Shown one piece after another: positions 31,916-40,742 of a DNA stretch of 47,175 nucleotides. The stretch comes from Hydrogenophaga sp. 2FB (lineage in GTDB: Bacteria > Pseudomonadota > Gammaproteobacteria > Burkholderiales > Burkholderiaceae_C). Each line of letters starts with the position of its first letter. The first letter of the stretch is position 1. Position numbers and translations under genes: made by a program. The notes below the pieces were generated by a model. It was not told the DNA's origin, did no database searches, and saw only the letters and a program-made list of their open reading frames with translations. The stretch spans positions 1-47,175 of the forward strand of contig NZ_SCML01000049.1 of assembly GCF_005503365.1 (NCBI RefSeq), written 5' to 3'.

Positions 31916-33109
31916 ATGAAACACACCGTCAAACTGCTCACCCTCGCACTCGGCGCCGCGGGCCTGTTCACCACCGCACAGGCGCAAGACAAGGTCCGCA
32001 TCGGCTTCACCACCGACATGTCCAGCCTGTACTCCGACGTGGACGGCAAGAACGGCGCCATGGCGATCCAGATGGCCATCGACGACTTCGGCGGCAAGGT
32101 GCTCGGCAAGCCGATCGAACTGCTGACCGCGGACCACCAGAACAAGGCCGACATCGCGGCCTCCAAAGCGCGCGAATGGATGGACACGCAGGGCCTGGAC
32201 GTCATGATCGGCGGCACCAACTCCGGCACCGCGCTGGCCACCGCCAAGGTGGCGGAAGAAAAGAAGAAGCTCTACATCGTCAACGGCGCGGGGTCCTCCG
32301 CGCTGACCAACGAAGCCTGCTCACCCTACACCGTGCACTACGCCTACGACACCGTGGCCCTGGCCAAAGGCACCGGCAGCGCCATCGTGAAACAGGGCGG
32401 CAAGGACTGGTTCTTCCTGACCGCCGACTACGCCTTCGGCCACGCGCTGGAAACCGACACCGCCAACGTCGTGAAGGCGGCCGGGGGCACGGTCAAGGGC
32501 GCGGTTCGCGCGCCGCTCAACACCTCGGACTTCTCCTCGTTCCTGCTGCAGGCGCAAAGCTCGGGCGCCAAGATCCTCGGCCTGGCCAACGCGGGTGGCG
32601 ACACCATTGCCTCGATCAAGGCGGCGAGCGAATTCGGCATCACCAAGACCATGAAGCTGGCCGGCCTGCTGATGTTCGTCACCGACGTGCACAGCCTGGG
32701 ACTGAAGGACACGCAGGGCATGTACCTGACCGACAGCTGGTATTGGGACAAGGACGATGCCAGCCGCGCCTTCGCCAAGAAGTTCTTCTCCAAGGCCAAG
32801 CGCATGCCCACCAGTGTGCAGGCCGCGAACTACTCGGCCACCACCACGTACCTCAAGGCGGTGACCGCGGCCAAGACCACCAACAGCGACCAGGTGATGG
32901 CGCAACTCAAGAAGATGCCGATCAGCGACTTCTTCGGCAAGGGCAGCATCCGACCGGACGGCCGCTACGTGCACGACATGTACCTGCTGGAAGTGAAGAA
33001 GCCGTCCGAGTCCAAGTCACCGTGGGACTACATGAAGGTCGCCGCCACGCTGCCGGGCGATGCGGTCTTCACGACCAAGGCCGAGTCGAAGTGCAAGCTC
33101 TGGAAGTGA
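31916..33109 (+). CDS. Branched-chain-amino-acid-type periplasmic binding protein
   Basis: A 397-aa exported protein of the LivK/Peripla_BP_6 family. The signal peptide (1-23) ends in TAQAQ. Then comes KVRIGFTTDMSSLYSDVDGKNG and, further on, DVMIGGTNSGTALATAKVAEEKKKLYIV. It binds the solute for the LivGF-LivHM importer. In betaproteobacteria such proteins often carry aromatic acids, amides or dicarboxylates rather than Leu. The ligand here is unknown; the kinase/SDR/ACAD operon nearby hints at a hydroxy or keto acid. A strong AGGAG precedes ATG 31916. Confidence 0.93.
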   Translation: MKHTVKLLTLALGAAGLFTTAQAQDKVRIGFTTDMSSLYSDVDGKNGAMAIQMAIDDFGGKVLGKPIELLTADHQNKADIAASKAREWMDTQGLDVMIGGTNSGTALATAKVAEEKKKLYIVNGAGSSALTNEACSPYTVHYAYDTVALAKGTGSAIVKQGGKDWFFLTADYAFGHALETDTANVVKAAGGTVKGAVRAPLNTSDFSSFLLQAQSSGAKILGLANAGGDTIASIKAASEFGITKTMKLAGLLMFVTDVHSLGLKDTQGMYLTDSWYWDKDDASRAFAKKFFSKAKRMPTSVQAANYSATTTYLKAVTAAKTTNSDQVMAQLKKMPISDFFGKGSIRPDGRYVHDMYLLEVKKPSESKSPWDYMKVAATLPGDAVFTTKAESKCKLWK

Positions 33110-33120
33110 TCTGACCCGCA

Positions 33121-33144
33121 CACCGCAGGCCGAGGCCTGCGGTG
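33121..33144 (+). terminator. Intercistronic hairpin after the binding-protein gene
   Basis: CACCGCAGGCC (33121-33131) pairs perfectly with GGCCTGCGGTG (33134-33144). The 11-base stem lies between the binding-protein gene (ends 33109) and livH (starts 33187). It lacks a U tract, so it more likely protects or attenuates the message, giving more binding protein than permease, than fully stops transcription. Confidence 0.7.
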
Positions 33145-33186
33145 CGCGCGTCCGAACGCCCGCTCCACCCAACCGACGCACCGCCG

Positions 33187-34065
33187 ATGGACTTCTTCGG
33201 AATACCCTTGTCCGCCCTGCTGGGCCAGCTGCTGCTGGGCCTGGTGAATGGCTCGTTCTACGCCATCCTGAGCCTGGGCCTGGCGGTCATCTTCGGCCTG
33301 CTCAACGTCATCAACTTCGCGCATGGTGCGCTGTTCATGCTCGGCGCGGTGCTGACGTGGATGGGGCTGGAATACCTCGAGTTGAACTACTGGGTCATGC
33401 TCGCGCTCGCCCCGCTGGTCGTGGGCGTGGTGGGCATCGTCATCGAACGCCTGTTCCTGCGCTGGATCTACCGGCTGGACCACCTCTACGGCCTGCTGCT
33501 CACCTTGGGCCTGACGCTGATGCTCGAAGGCGTGCTGCGCTCGGCCTACGGCGTGTCGGGCCTGCCCTACAGCGCCCCCATTGCGGGCGCCACCAACCTC
33601 GGCTTCATGGTCATGCCGAACTACCGCGGCTTCGTGGTGCTGGCCTCGCTGGTGGTGTGTTTCGCGACCTGGTACGTGATCGAAAAAACCAGGCTCGGCG
33701 CCTACCTGCGCGCCGGCACGGAGAACCCCCGACTGGTCGAGGCCTTCGGCATCAACGTGCCGCTCATGGTCACGCTCACCTACGGTTTTGGCGTGGCGCT
33801 GGCGGGCCTGGCCGGTGTGCTGGCCGCGCCCATCATGCAGGTGTCCCCACTGATGGGGCAGAACCTGATCATCATCGTCTTCGCGGTGGTCGTGATCGGG
33901 GGCATGGGCTCCATCCTGGGCACCATCCTCACCGGCCTGGGGCTGGGCATCGTCGAAGGCCTGACCAAGGTGTTCTATCCCGAGGCCTCGTCCACCGTGG
34001 TCTTCGTCATCATGGCCATCGTGCTGCTGATCCGCCCCGCCGGGCTGTTTGGCAAGGAAAAGTGA
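33187..34065 (+). CDS. livH: ABC transporter permease, LivH type
   Basis: A 292-aa inner-membrane protein with about eight hydrophobic segments. Typical LivH features are GLVNGSFYAILSLGLAVIFGLLNVINFAHG near the N terminus and the EAA-like loop GAYLRAGTENPRLVEAFGINV. It forms a heterodimeric channel with LivM. The start is ATG 33187 (Met-Asp-Phe-Phe-Gly); the upstream in-frame ATG at 33142 overlaps the hairpin and is less likely. The reading frame runs 8 bases short of the LivM start. Confidence 0.93.
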   Translation: MDFFGIPLSALLGQLLLGLVNGSFYAILSLGLAVIFGLLNVINFAHGALFMLGAVLTWMGLEYLELNYWVMLALAPLVVGVVGIVIERLFLRWIYRLDHLYGLLLTLGLTLMLEGVLRSAYGVSGLPYSAPIAGATNLGFMVMPNYRGFVVLASLVVCFATWYVIEKTRLGAYLRAGTENPRLVEAFGINVPLMVTLTYGFGVALAGLAGVLAAPIMQVSPLMGQNLIIIVFAVVVIGGMGSILGTILTGLGLGIVEGLTKVFYPEASSTVVFVIMAIVLLIRPAGLFGKEK

Positions 34066-34072
34066 AGCCCGC

Positions 34073-35065
34073 ATGAACAACACTGCCAAGAACATTCTCT
34101 ACGGCCTGTTGCTGCTGGTGCTGCTGGCCGTGCCCTTCATCGGCCTCTACCCGGTTCTGGTGATGAAGCTGCTGTGCTTCGCGTTGTTCGCGTCGGCCTT
34201 CAACCTGCTGCTGGGCTATACCGGCCTGCTCTCGTTCGGCCACGCGGCGTTCCTGGGGGGCTCGGCCTATGCCGCGGGGCATGCGATGAAGGTCTGGGGG
34301 GTGCCGCCGGAGCTGGGTCTGGTGCTCGGCACGCTGACGGGCGCGGTGCTGGGCTGGCTGGTGGGCTGGCTGGCGATCCGCCGCCAGGGCATCTACTTCA
34401 CCATGATCACGCTGGCGCTGGCGCAGATGCTGTTCTTCTTCTGCCTGCAGATGCCGTTCACGGGCGGCGAGGACGGCCTGCAGGGCGTGCCGCGTGGCCG
34501 CTTGCTGGGCTTCATCGACCTCGGCGACGACATCACGATGTATTACTTCACGCTGCTGATCGCGGTGGGCTCGTTCCTGCTCATCATGCGCATCGTGCAC
34601 TCACCGTTCGGCCAGATTCTCAAGGCCATCAAGGAGAACGAGCCCCGCGCGATTTCGCTGGGTTACGACACGCAGCGCTTCAAGCTGCTGGTGTTCGTGT
34701 TGTCGGCGGCGCTGTCGGGCCTCGCGGGCTCCCTCAAGACGCTGGCCATGGGCTTTGCCACGCTGACCGATGTGCACTGGACCATGTCCGGCTCGGTGGT
34801 GTTGATGACCCTGGTGGGTGGCCTGGGCACGCTCACGGGTCCGCTGGTGGGCGCCACGGTGGTGATCGCGCTGGAGAACAAGCTGGGCGAGATCGGCCAT
34901 TTCCTGGCGGGCGTGTCCGGCATCGACTGGTTCAACAGCCTGGGCGAGTCGGTGACCATGGTCATCGGCTTCATCTTCGTGGTCTGCGTGCTGGCCTTCC
35001 GCCGCGGCATCATGGGCGAAGCCATCGCGCTGATCGGGCGCTGGCGCGGCGGCAAGGCGACGTAG
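34073..35065 (+). CDS. livM: ABC transporter permease, LivM type
   Basis: A 330-aa inner-membrane permease with about nine hydrophobic segments. The LivM pattern is clear: FNLLLGYTGLLSFGHAAFLG, RRQGIYFTMITLALAQM and the ATPase-contact loop SPFGQILKAIKENEPRAISLGYD. It pairs with LivH. The start is ATG 34073, eight bases after LivH. It closes the importer operon and is followed by a strong hairpin. Confidence 0.94.
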   Translation: MNNTAKNILYGLLLLVLLAVPFIGLYPVLVMKLLCFALFASAFNLLLGYTGLLSFGHAAFLGGSAYAAGHAMKVWGVPPELGLVLGTLTGAVLGWLVGWLAIRRQGIYFTMITLALAQMLFFFCLQMPFTGGEDGLQGVPRGRLLGFIDLGDDITMYYFTLLIAVGSFLLIMRIVHSPFGQILKAIKENEPRAISLGYDTQRFKLLVFVLSAALSGLAGSLKTLAMGFATLTDVHWTMSGSVVLMTLVGGLGTLTGPLVGATVVIALENKLGEIGHFLAGVSGIDWFNSLGESVTMVIGFIFVVCVLAFRRGIMGEAIALIGRWRGGKAT

Positions 35066-35083
35066 CGGGCCGTCCCGAAACGG

Positions 35084-35110
35084 CGAAGCCCTTGAAGATC
35101 AAGGGCTTCG
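35084..35110. terminator. Perfect hairpin after livM
   Basis: AAGCCCTTGA (35086-35095) pairs perfectly with TCAAGGGCTT (35099-35108) around an AGA loop, and two more outer pairs extend it to 12. There is no U tract. It lies between livM (plus strand) and the HU-like gene (minus strand), so it is a likely bidirectional transcription stop. Confidence 0.75.
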
Positions 35111-35184
35111 TCGTTGGGAGATTCGGCCGGGCGCCTGAGCCGACGCAGACTTGTGATCGCGCCGCCCAAAGCGCCCAGGACGAT

Positions 35185-35619
35185 TTACAGTGCGGCGTCC
35201 TTGACCTTCTTCAGCGAGCGGACCTTCACGCGCACCGTGGCCGGCTTGGCTGCGAACTCGCGCTCGACCTTGGTGAACGGATCGATGCCGCGACGCTTCT
35301 TCTTCGCTGGCACAGCCTGTGCGGTGATCTTGAGCAGACCCGGCAGCGTGAATTCACCCAGGCCCTTCTTGCTCAGGGAGGCCACCATCGTGGCTTCCAG
35401 CGCCGACATCACGGCCTTGACGGCCTTGGGTTCGACGCCGGCCACGTTGGCCAGGTGCGCTTGCAGGGTGGTCTTGTTGAAGGCCGTTTTGATCGGCTTG
35501 AGTGGCGCGAGAGATGTGGCCGGTTTCTTGGCAGGAGCGGCCTTTGGGGCGGCGGCTACCGCCTTTTTCGCAGTGGGAGTTGCCTTTTTTGCGGCAGTGG
35601 GTTTCTTTGCAGTCGCCAT
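35185..35619 (-). CDS. HU-like nucleoid protein with histone-H1-like tail
   Basis: A 144-aa DNA-binding protein. Residues 1-45 are a low-complexity Lys/Ala/Pro tail (ATAKKPTAAKKATPTAKKAV) like histone H1 C-terminal segments. Residues 46-144 form an HU/IHF-like domain (FNKTTLQAHLANVAGVEPKAV, LGEFTLPGLLKITAQAVPAK, GIDPFTKVEREFAAKPATV) with the beta-arm region rich in Lys and Arg. It should compact or bridge DNA. It is common in Burkholderiales. A TACAAT at 35668-35673 (minus-strand -10 element) may drive it. It is monocistronic and separate from the surrounding operons. Confidence 0.85.
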   Translation of the reverse strand: MATAKKPTAAKKATPTAKKAVAAAPKAAPAKKPATSLAPLKPIKTAFNKTTLQAHLANVAGVEPKAVKAVMSALEATMVASLSKKGLGEFTLPGLLKITAQAVPAKKKRRGIDPFTKVEREFAAKPATVRVKVRSLKKVKDAAL

Positions 35620-35667
35620 GGCTGGAGATTTCTTTCGAGTGATGTAAAGCGCAAACCGCGCTGCGTG

Positions 35668-35673
35668 ATTGTA
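35668..35673 (-). promoter_or_regulatory. Possible -10 element of the HU-like gene
   Basis: The minus-strand hexamer TACAAT, preceded by TTTC, lies 49 bases upstream of the HU-like start codon in an otherwise GC-rich gap (35620-35759). No convincing -35 element is visible at 16-18 bases. The rest of this 140-base gap shows nothing else. Confidence 0.35.
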
Positions 35674-35759
35674 GAAACCCCTGACCACGGCCCGGCGATC
35701 AACCGCATGAGTGCCCTGTTGTGCAACCGTCAGGGCCCCTTCAGAGCGCGTCCTTCCGG

Positions 35760-36809
35760 TCAGAAACCTTGGGACGGGAAGGTCGGCAACGGCCCGAAAC
35801 GTGGCGCCACGGCGGGCCGGATGTCGCTCTTCGTCACTTCGCGGAAGATGCCACGCGCCGCGTTGTGCGGATGCGCGGCGGCTTCGGCGATCGTCAACAC
35901 CGGCGCGAAGCACACGTCGGTACCCTCGAGCAACTCGCACCACTGGGCCCGCGTGCGCGTGCGGAAACAGTCGGCGAAGCGGGCCTTCAAGGCCGGCCAG
36001 TCCGCGCGCTCGTTCTGGCGCGCCGGGTCCACATCCGCCATGCCCAGCTTGTCCAGCAGCAGCTGGTAGAACTGCGGCTCCATCGCGGCGATCGAAACAT
36101 ACTTGCCGTCGGCGCAGGCGTAGGTGTCGTAGTAAGGCGAATCGTGGAAGGCGCTGGGCTGCGGCCCGTCGAGGTTGCCGCGCGCGCGCACCCACTGGGC
36201 CAGCATGCCCAGCATGGACACCACGTCGACGATGGCGGCATCGACCACGCGACCGCGTCCCGTGGACCGCGCCTCCAGCAGCGCGCAGGCAATGCCGAAG
36301 GCCAGGCCGAGCGCGCCGCTGGCGTCCCCCATCACCGTGGGCGGGACCATGGGCGCTTCGCCGTTGCGCGCCGCGAGCGACAGCAGGCCGGTCAGCGCGA
36401 CGTAGTTGAGATCGTGCCCGGCCGCCTGCGCCAGCGGGCCTTCCTGCCCCCAGCCGGTCATGCGCCCGTACACCAGTTTTCGGTTGCGCGCCAGGCAGAT
36501 CTCGGGCCCCAGGCCCAGGCGTTCCATGACGCCGGGGCGGTTGCCTTCGATCAGCACGTCGGCCTTCGTCACCCACTCCAGCGCCTGCGCCACACCGTCG
36601 CGGGTCTTCAGATCGACCACGATCACCTGCTTGCCTTCGCGCAGCGGGTTGTCGATGCTCGCGCCAAGATTCAACGCGGGCTTGCCCGGACGCACCAGGG
36701 CCGTGACCTCCGCGCCCATGCCGGCCAGGATGCGACCCGCCACGGGCCCGGGGCCGATGGCTTCGAACTCGACGATGCGCACACCGCGCAATGGCAACTG
36801 CTGGTCCAT
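35760..36809 (-). CDS. CaiB/BaiF-family CoA transferase or alpha-methylacyl-CoA racemase
   Basis: A 349-aa family III CoA-transferase-fold protein. It opens LPLRGVRIVEFEAIGPGPVAGRILAGMGAEV and has NPLREGKQVIVVDLKTRDGV and GHDLNYVALTGLLSL, near which sits the family's catalytic Asp/His (AGHDLNY). The GHDxNYxALTG pattern and the length favour an alpha-methylacyl-CoA racemase, which inverts the methyl stereocentre of a branched acyl-CoA before oxidation. A CoA transferase is the alternative. It is the last gene of the acyl-CoA operon and shares it with another, different CaiB protein. Confidence 0.87.
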   Translation of the reverse strand: MDQQLPLRGVRIVEFEAIGPGPVAGRILAGMGAEVTALVRPGKPALNLGASIDNPLREGKQVIVVDLKTRDGVAQALEWVTKADVLIEGNRPGVMERLGLGPEICLARNRKLVYGRMTGWGQEGPLAQAAGHDLNYVALTGLLSLAARNGEAPMVPPTVMGDASGALGLAFGIACALLEARSTGRGRVVDAAIVDVVSMLGMLAQWVRARGNLDGPQPSAFHDSPYYDTYACADGKYVSIAAMEPQFYQLLLDKLGMADVDPARQNERADWPALKARFADCFRTRTRAQWCELLEGTDVCFAPVLTIAEAAAHPHNAARGIFREVTKSDIRPAVAPRFGPLPTFPSQGF

Positions 36810-36811
36810 GC

Positions 36812-37642
36812 TCAGATCCCCGTCAGGCCGCCGGTGCACATCAGCGTCTGGCCGCTGACGTAATCGGACTCGGGGATGCACAACATGTAGACCGAACCCG
36901 CGGCCTCTTCCGGCGTGCCGCCGTGGCCCAGGGGGATGGAGCGCTCGAGCGCGGCCATCAGGTCGGGGTTGACGCCGACCTTGATCTCGCGGCCTTCGAT
37001 GTTGGCGGTGGCGCCGTCGGTGGTGACGGCCGTCAGGCGCGTCTTGATGAAACCGAAGGCCACGCAGTTGACCGTGACGTTCATGCGGCCCCACTCCTTG
37101 GCCAGTGTCATGGTCATGCCGGTGATGCCGGCCTTGGCGGCCGAGTAGTTGGCTTGTCCAGAATTGCCGAACAGGCCGGCAACGGACGACACGTTGACCA
37201 CCTTGCGGACCACGCGGCGGCCCGCGTCGGCATCGGCTTTGGCCAGGTTGCGGATCACCGGTTGGGCGGCGCGCAGGATGCGGAACGGCGCCGTGAGGTG
37301 GCAGTCCATCATCGCGTACCACTGCTCGTCGGTCATCTTCTGGATCACGTTGTCCCAGGTGTAGCCGGCGTTGTTGACGATGATGTCGAGGCTCTTGTAG
37401 GTGTTCACGGCGGTGCCGACAAAGCGGTCCGCGAAATCGGGCGCGGTGACACTGCCCACGCAGGCGACGGCGTCGCCACCGGCCGCGCGGATCTCGGCCA
37501 CCACGTCTTCGGCCGGGGCTGCGTCGAGATCGTTCACGACCACGCGCGCGCCTTCGGACGCGAGCTTGAGTGCAATGGCACGGCCGATGCCGCGGCCGGA
37601 ACCGGAAACGAGGGCGACTTTGCCGTCGAGTTTGGAAGCCAT
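36812..37642 (-). CDS. SDR-family 3-hydroxyacyl-CoA dehydrogenase (FabG-like)
   Basis: A 276-aa SDR. Motifs are SGSGRGIGRAIA (about 13-24), NNAGYTWD, Ser in VNVSSVAGLFGN, the YxxxK pair in NYSAAKAGITGMTMTLAKEWG and a C-terminal CTGGLTGI. It probably oxidises the 3-hydroxyacyl-CoA made by the hydratases of this operon. An insert at about residues 130-142 (KADADAGRRVVR) is longer than in FabG, as in multifunctional-type relatives. The start ATG 37642 has a GGAGA upstream; it is separated from the thiolase by 48 bases and from the CaiB gene by 2. Confidence 0.9.
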   Translation of the reverse strand: MASKLDGKVALVSGSGRGIGRAIALKLASEGARVVVNDLDAAPAEDVVAEIRAAGGDAVACVGSVTAPDFADRFVGTAVNTYKSLDIIVNNAGYTWDNVIQKMTDEQWYAMMDCHLTAPFRILRAAQPVIRNLAKADADAGRRVVRKVVNVSSVAGLFGNSGQANYSAAKAGITGMTMTLAKEWGRMNVTVNCVAFGFIKTRLTAVTTDGATANIEGREIKVGVNPDLMAALERSIPLGHGGTPEEAAGSVYMLCIPESDYVSGQTLMCTGGLTGI

Positions 37643-37690
37643 GGATGTGTTCTCCAGAAACAGGGGAAAAAGGAATTCAGGGACGGGCCG

Positions 37691-38875
37691 TCACACGCGC
37701 TCGTACAGCGTCACGACGCAGGCGCCGCCCAGGCCGAGGTTGTGCTGCAGCGCAAGCCGCGCGCCTTTGACCTGGCGTTGATCGGCCGTGCCGCGCAGCT
37801 GTTGCACCAGCTCCGTGCACTGCGCCAAACCGGTGGCGCCGAGCGGGTGGCCCTTGGACAGCAGGCCACCCGAGGGGTTGGTGACGACCTTGCCGCCGTA
37901 GGTGTTGTCGCCATCGCAGACAAACTTCTCCGCACCGCCTTCGGGGCACAGGCCGAGCGCCTCGTAGCTGATGAGCTCGTTGTGCGCGAAGCAGTCGTGC
38001 AGTTCGACCACGTCGATGTCCTGCGGGCCCACGCCCGCGGCTTCGTACACCTTCTTCGCCGCGGCCTTGGCCATGCTGAAGCCGACCACCTCGCGCATGT
38101 CGCCGGCGCCGAAGGTGGCGGGTCCGTCCGTCGTCATGGCCTGCGCGGCGATGCGCACGCGGTGGTCCAGGCCATGGCGCCTGGCGAAGGCCTCCGAGCA
38201 GATGATGGCGGCGGCCGCGCCGCAGGTGGGTGGGCAGGCCATGAGGCGCGTCATCACGCCGGGCCACATCACCGGCGCGTTCATCACCTCCTCTTCGGTC
38301 ACGATGCTGCGGAACAGCGCGAGCGGGTTGTTCGCGGCGTGGCGGCTGGCCTTGGCGCGGATCTTCGCGAAGGTGGACAGCCGCGTGCCGTACTGCTCCA
38401 TGTGCGCCAGGCCCGCGCCGCCGAAGTAGCGCAGGGCCAGCGGGATTTCGCCATGGCCGACGAGCGCCTCGGTCGCCTCGTCGAAGCGGTCGAACGGGCT
38501 CGGCCGGTCCTTGAACACCGCGCCGAGCGCGCCCGGGTTCATGTGCTCGAAGCCCAGCGCCAGCACGCAGTCGGCCGCGCCCGAGGCCACGGCCTGGCGC
38601 GCGAGAAACAGCGCGGTCGAACCGGTGGAGCAGTTGTTGTTGACGTTGACGATCGGGATGCCGCTCATGCCGACTTCGTATAGCGCGCGCTGGCCCGCCG
38701 TGGAGTCGCCGTAGACGTAGCCGACGTAGGCCTGTTCGACCTTGTCGTAATCGATGCCGGCATCGGCCAGCGCGAGCGCCGTGGCCTTGGCGGCCATCTG
38801 GAAATAGGGTTCGTGCTTGCCGGGCTTGGCAAACGGGATCATGCCGACCCCACTGACGACAACGGGGGTGCTCAT
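37691..38875 (-). CDS. SCP-x-like thiolase / lipid-transfer-type acetyl-CoA acyltransferase
   Basis: A 394-aa thiolase of the SCP-x/Ltp class. The nucleophile Cys is in VNVNNNCSTGSTALFLARQ (about residue 82). The catalytic histidine regions are VELHDCFAHNELISYEALG and SGGLLSKGHPLGATGLAQ. Unlike the Ltp2-type retro-aldolases, the Cys is kept, so thiolytic cleavage of a 3-ketoacyl-CoA is likely. The C terminus ends NLGLGGACVVTLYERV. Such thiolases act on branched and steroid side-chain acyl-CoAs. The start ATG 38875 overlaps the hydratase stop by ATGA. Confidence 0.9.
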   Translation of the reverse strand: MSTPVVVSGVGMIPFAKPGKHEPYFQMAAKATALALADAGIDYDKVEQAYVGYVYGDSTAGQRALYEVGMSGIPIVNVNNNCSTGSTALFLARQAVASGAADCVLALGFEHMNPGALGAVFKDRPSPFDRFDEATEALVGHGEIPLALRYFGGAGLAHMEQYGTRLSTFAKIRAKASRHAANNPLALFRSIVTEEEVMNAPVMWPGVMTRLMACPPTCGAAAAIICSEAFARRHGLDHRVRIAAQAMTTDGPATFGAGDMREVVGFSMAKAAAKKVYEAAGVGPQDIDVVELHDCFAHNELISYEALGLCPEGGAEKFVCDGDNTYGGKVVTNPSGGLLSKGHPLGATGLAQCTELVQQLRGTADQRQVKGARLALQHNLGLGGACVVTLYERV

Positions 38876-39690
38876 GGAAGGCTCCTGGTGGGTGCATCGG
38901 TCCGTCGGACCGGGAAGTTGGGGGTTCGTTTTTCGACGAAGGCGCTCACGCCTTCGCGGCCTTGTTCGGAGCGCGCGCAACGCAGCAGGGCGTCACGCTC
39001 GAGGTCGAGGTGGGTGTGCAGGTCGTGGTCCTGCGCGCTGTCGCACAGCTGCTTGATGCCGCCGAGCGCACCGGTCGCGCCGCGCGCGAGCTGCACCGCC
39101 AGCGCGCGCGCCGCCGGCAGCAGCGCGTCGGCCGCATGGATCTCGTCGACGATGCCCCACGCCAGGCATTGTTCGGCCGACAGCGTGCGGTTGGTCATGA
39201 GGATGTTCTTGGCGCGCGCCGATCCCGCGCGCCGCGCGAGGTGGTAGGACGCGCCGAGGTCCGGGCTGAGCCCGATCGCCGAGTAACCGCCGCGCAGCTT
39301 CATCGCCGGCGAGGCCAGCACGAGGTCCGCGCACAACGCCATGGCAATGCCGGCGCCCCCGATCGGCCCCTGCACCGCGCTGACCACGGGCAGCGGCAGC
39401 GTGGCCAGCTTGTGCATGGCCGGGTGCAGCACGTCGAGCATGGCCGTGACCAGGGCATCGAGGTCGTCTCGCCGTTCGACGAACTCGTTGATGTCGCCGC
39501 CGGCGCAGAACTGCTTGCCGTTGGCCGACAGCAGGATCGCACCCACCTGGGCGCGCGACGCCTGCTCGACCACTTCGCCGATCGCGTGTGCGCAGGCGGT
39601 GTTCAGTGCGTTGGCGGCATCGGGTCGGTTGAGCACGATGTGGCCGACACCGTCTTCGACCGACCACTGGACCAGGGGTTGCGCAGGCAT
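38872..39690 (-). CDS. Enoyl-CoA hydratase/isomerase family protein
   Basis: A 272-aa crotonase-fold protein. The oxyanion-hole motif is QFCAGGDINEF and the second is VQGPIGGAGIAMALCADLVLA. At the catalytic segment it reads GGYSAIGLSPDLGASYHLAR; the Asp of PDLG replaces the second Glu of classical crotonase, as in PaaG-like proteins. The start chosen is ATG 39690; an ATG 16 codons upstream (39738) overlaps the Bug stop as ATGA and is a serious alternative. It sits between a Bug gene and the thiolase. Confidence 0.88.
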   Translation of the reverse strand: MPAQPLVQWSVEDGVGHIVLNRPDAANALNTACAHAIGEVVEQASRAQVGAILLSANGKQFCAGGDINEFVERRDDLDALVTAMLDVLHPAMHKLATLPLPVVSAVQGPIGGAGIAMALCADLVLASPAMKLRGGYSAIGLSPDLGASYHLARRAGSARAKNILMTNRTLSAEQCLAWGIVDEIHAADALLPAARALAVQLARGATGALGGIKQLCDSAQDHDLHTHLDLERDALLRCARSEQGREGVSAFVEKRTPNFPVRRTDAPTRSLP

Positions 39691-39734
39691 GGCCTTGCCT
39701 TTCGATTCGTGTGGCACCACGGCGGCGGCGGCGC

Positions 39735-40742
39735 TCATTCGACCGTCAGCCCATGTTTGCGGATCACCTCGCCCCACCGGGCCGACTCGGCGTTCAACCA
39801 GGGGCCGAGCTCGGTCGGCTTGCCGCCGTCCGCGGCCTCGAAATACACGCGCTCGAACTTGGCGCGCACGGTCGGCGACTGCAGCGCGCGGCGCACCTCG
39901 GCGTTGAGGCGGTCGACGATGGGCTGGGGCGTGCCCGCCGGGGCCATCAGCACCATGAACGGCACGCTCTCGATGCCGGGCCAGCCGAGCTCGGCGATGC
40001 TGGGCACGTTCGGCATCAGCTTGCTGCGCTGCTGGGCCAGCACCGCGAGCGGGCGCACCTTGCCGGCGGCCAGGTGCGGTGCCACGGGTTGCGCGACCTC
40101 GAAGTGGATCGAGTAGACGCCGCCGAGGAAGTCGGTCATCGCCTGCGCCGAGCCCTTGTAGCTCAGGTGCGTGAGCTTCGCGCCCGCGCGTTCGAAGAAC
40201 ACCAGGCTGCCCAGGTGGGCCAGCGTCGCGGGCGCCGAGGACGAGTAGTTGTACACCCCGGGCTTGGCGCGCACCAGCGTCAACAGCTCGGGCAGCGTGC
40301 GCACGGGGAAGTTGTCGGCCACCCAGATGAACACCGGTGTGGTGCCCAGCATCGCCACCGTCGTGAGGTCCTTGCGCGGATCGAACCGGAGCTGCTTGTA
40401 GAGATGGGAGGCGGTGGCCGTGGTCGCCGTGCCCACGAGCAAGGTGTAGCCATCCGGCGCGGCCTGCGCCACCGCGCCGTAGCCGATGGTGCCGCCGGCA
40501 CCGGCGCGGTTGTCCACCACCAGGGGTTGCCCGAGCGAGCTGCCGAGTTCCTGGGCCACGGCGCGCGCCACGGCGTCGGTGGGCCCACCCGCCGGGAACG
40601 GCACGACCAGCGTGATCGGCCGGCTGGGCCAGTCGGCCGCGTGCGCCGGCGCCGGCGCCATGAAGGCGAGCACGGCGGCGACGGTGGCGAGACCGATGCG
40701 CGCGGATGGGCGCAACAGGGCGAAGTTCAGAGCGAAGTTCAT
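39735..40742 (-). CDS. Bug/TctC-family periplasmic solute-binding protein
   Basis: A 335-aa exported protein. A long signal peptide (about 1-35, ending AHAA) is followed by WPSRPITLVVPFPAGGPTDA and VVDNRAGAGGTIGYGAVAQA, the two Bug loops, then AAPDGYTLLVGTA. It should bind a carboxylic acid. It overlaps the upstream hydratase by ATGA (40739-40742) and may overlap the downstream one. No tricarboxylate transporter membrane subunits are seen. It is the first of two Bug genes in the same operon. Confidence 0.92.
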   Translation of the reverse strand: MNFALNFALLRPSARIGLATVAAVLAFMAPAPAHAADWPSRPITLVVPFPAGGPTDAVARAVAQELGSSLGQPLVVDNRAGAGGTIGYGAVAQAAPDGYTLLVGTATTATASHLYKQLRFDPRKDLTTVAMLGTTPVFIWVADNFPVRTLPELLTLVRAKPGVYNYSSSAPATLAHLGSLVFFERAGAKLTHLSYKGSAQAMTDFLGGVYSIHFEVAQPVAPHLAAGKVRPLAVLAQQRSKLMPNVPSIAELGWPGIESVPFMVLMAPAGTPQPIVDRLNAEVRRALQSPTVRAKFERVYFEAADGGKPTELGPWLNAESARWGEVIRKHGLTVE

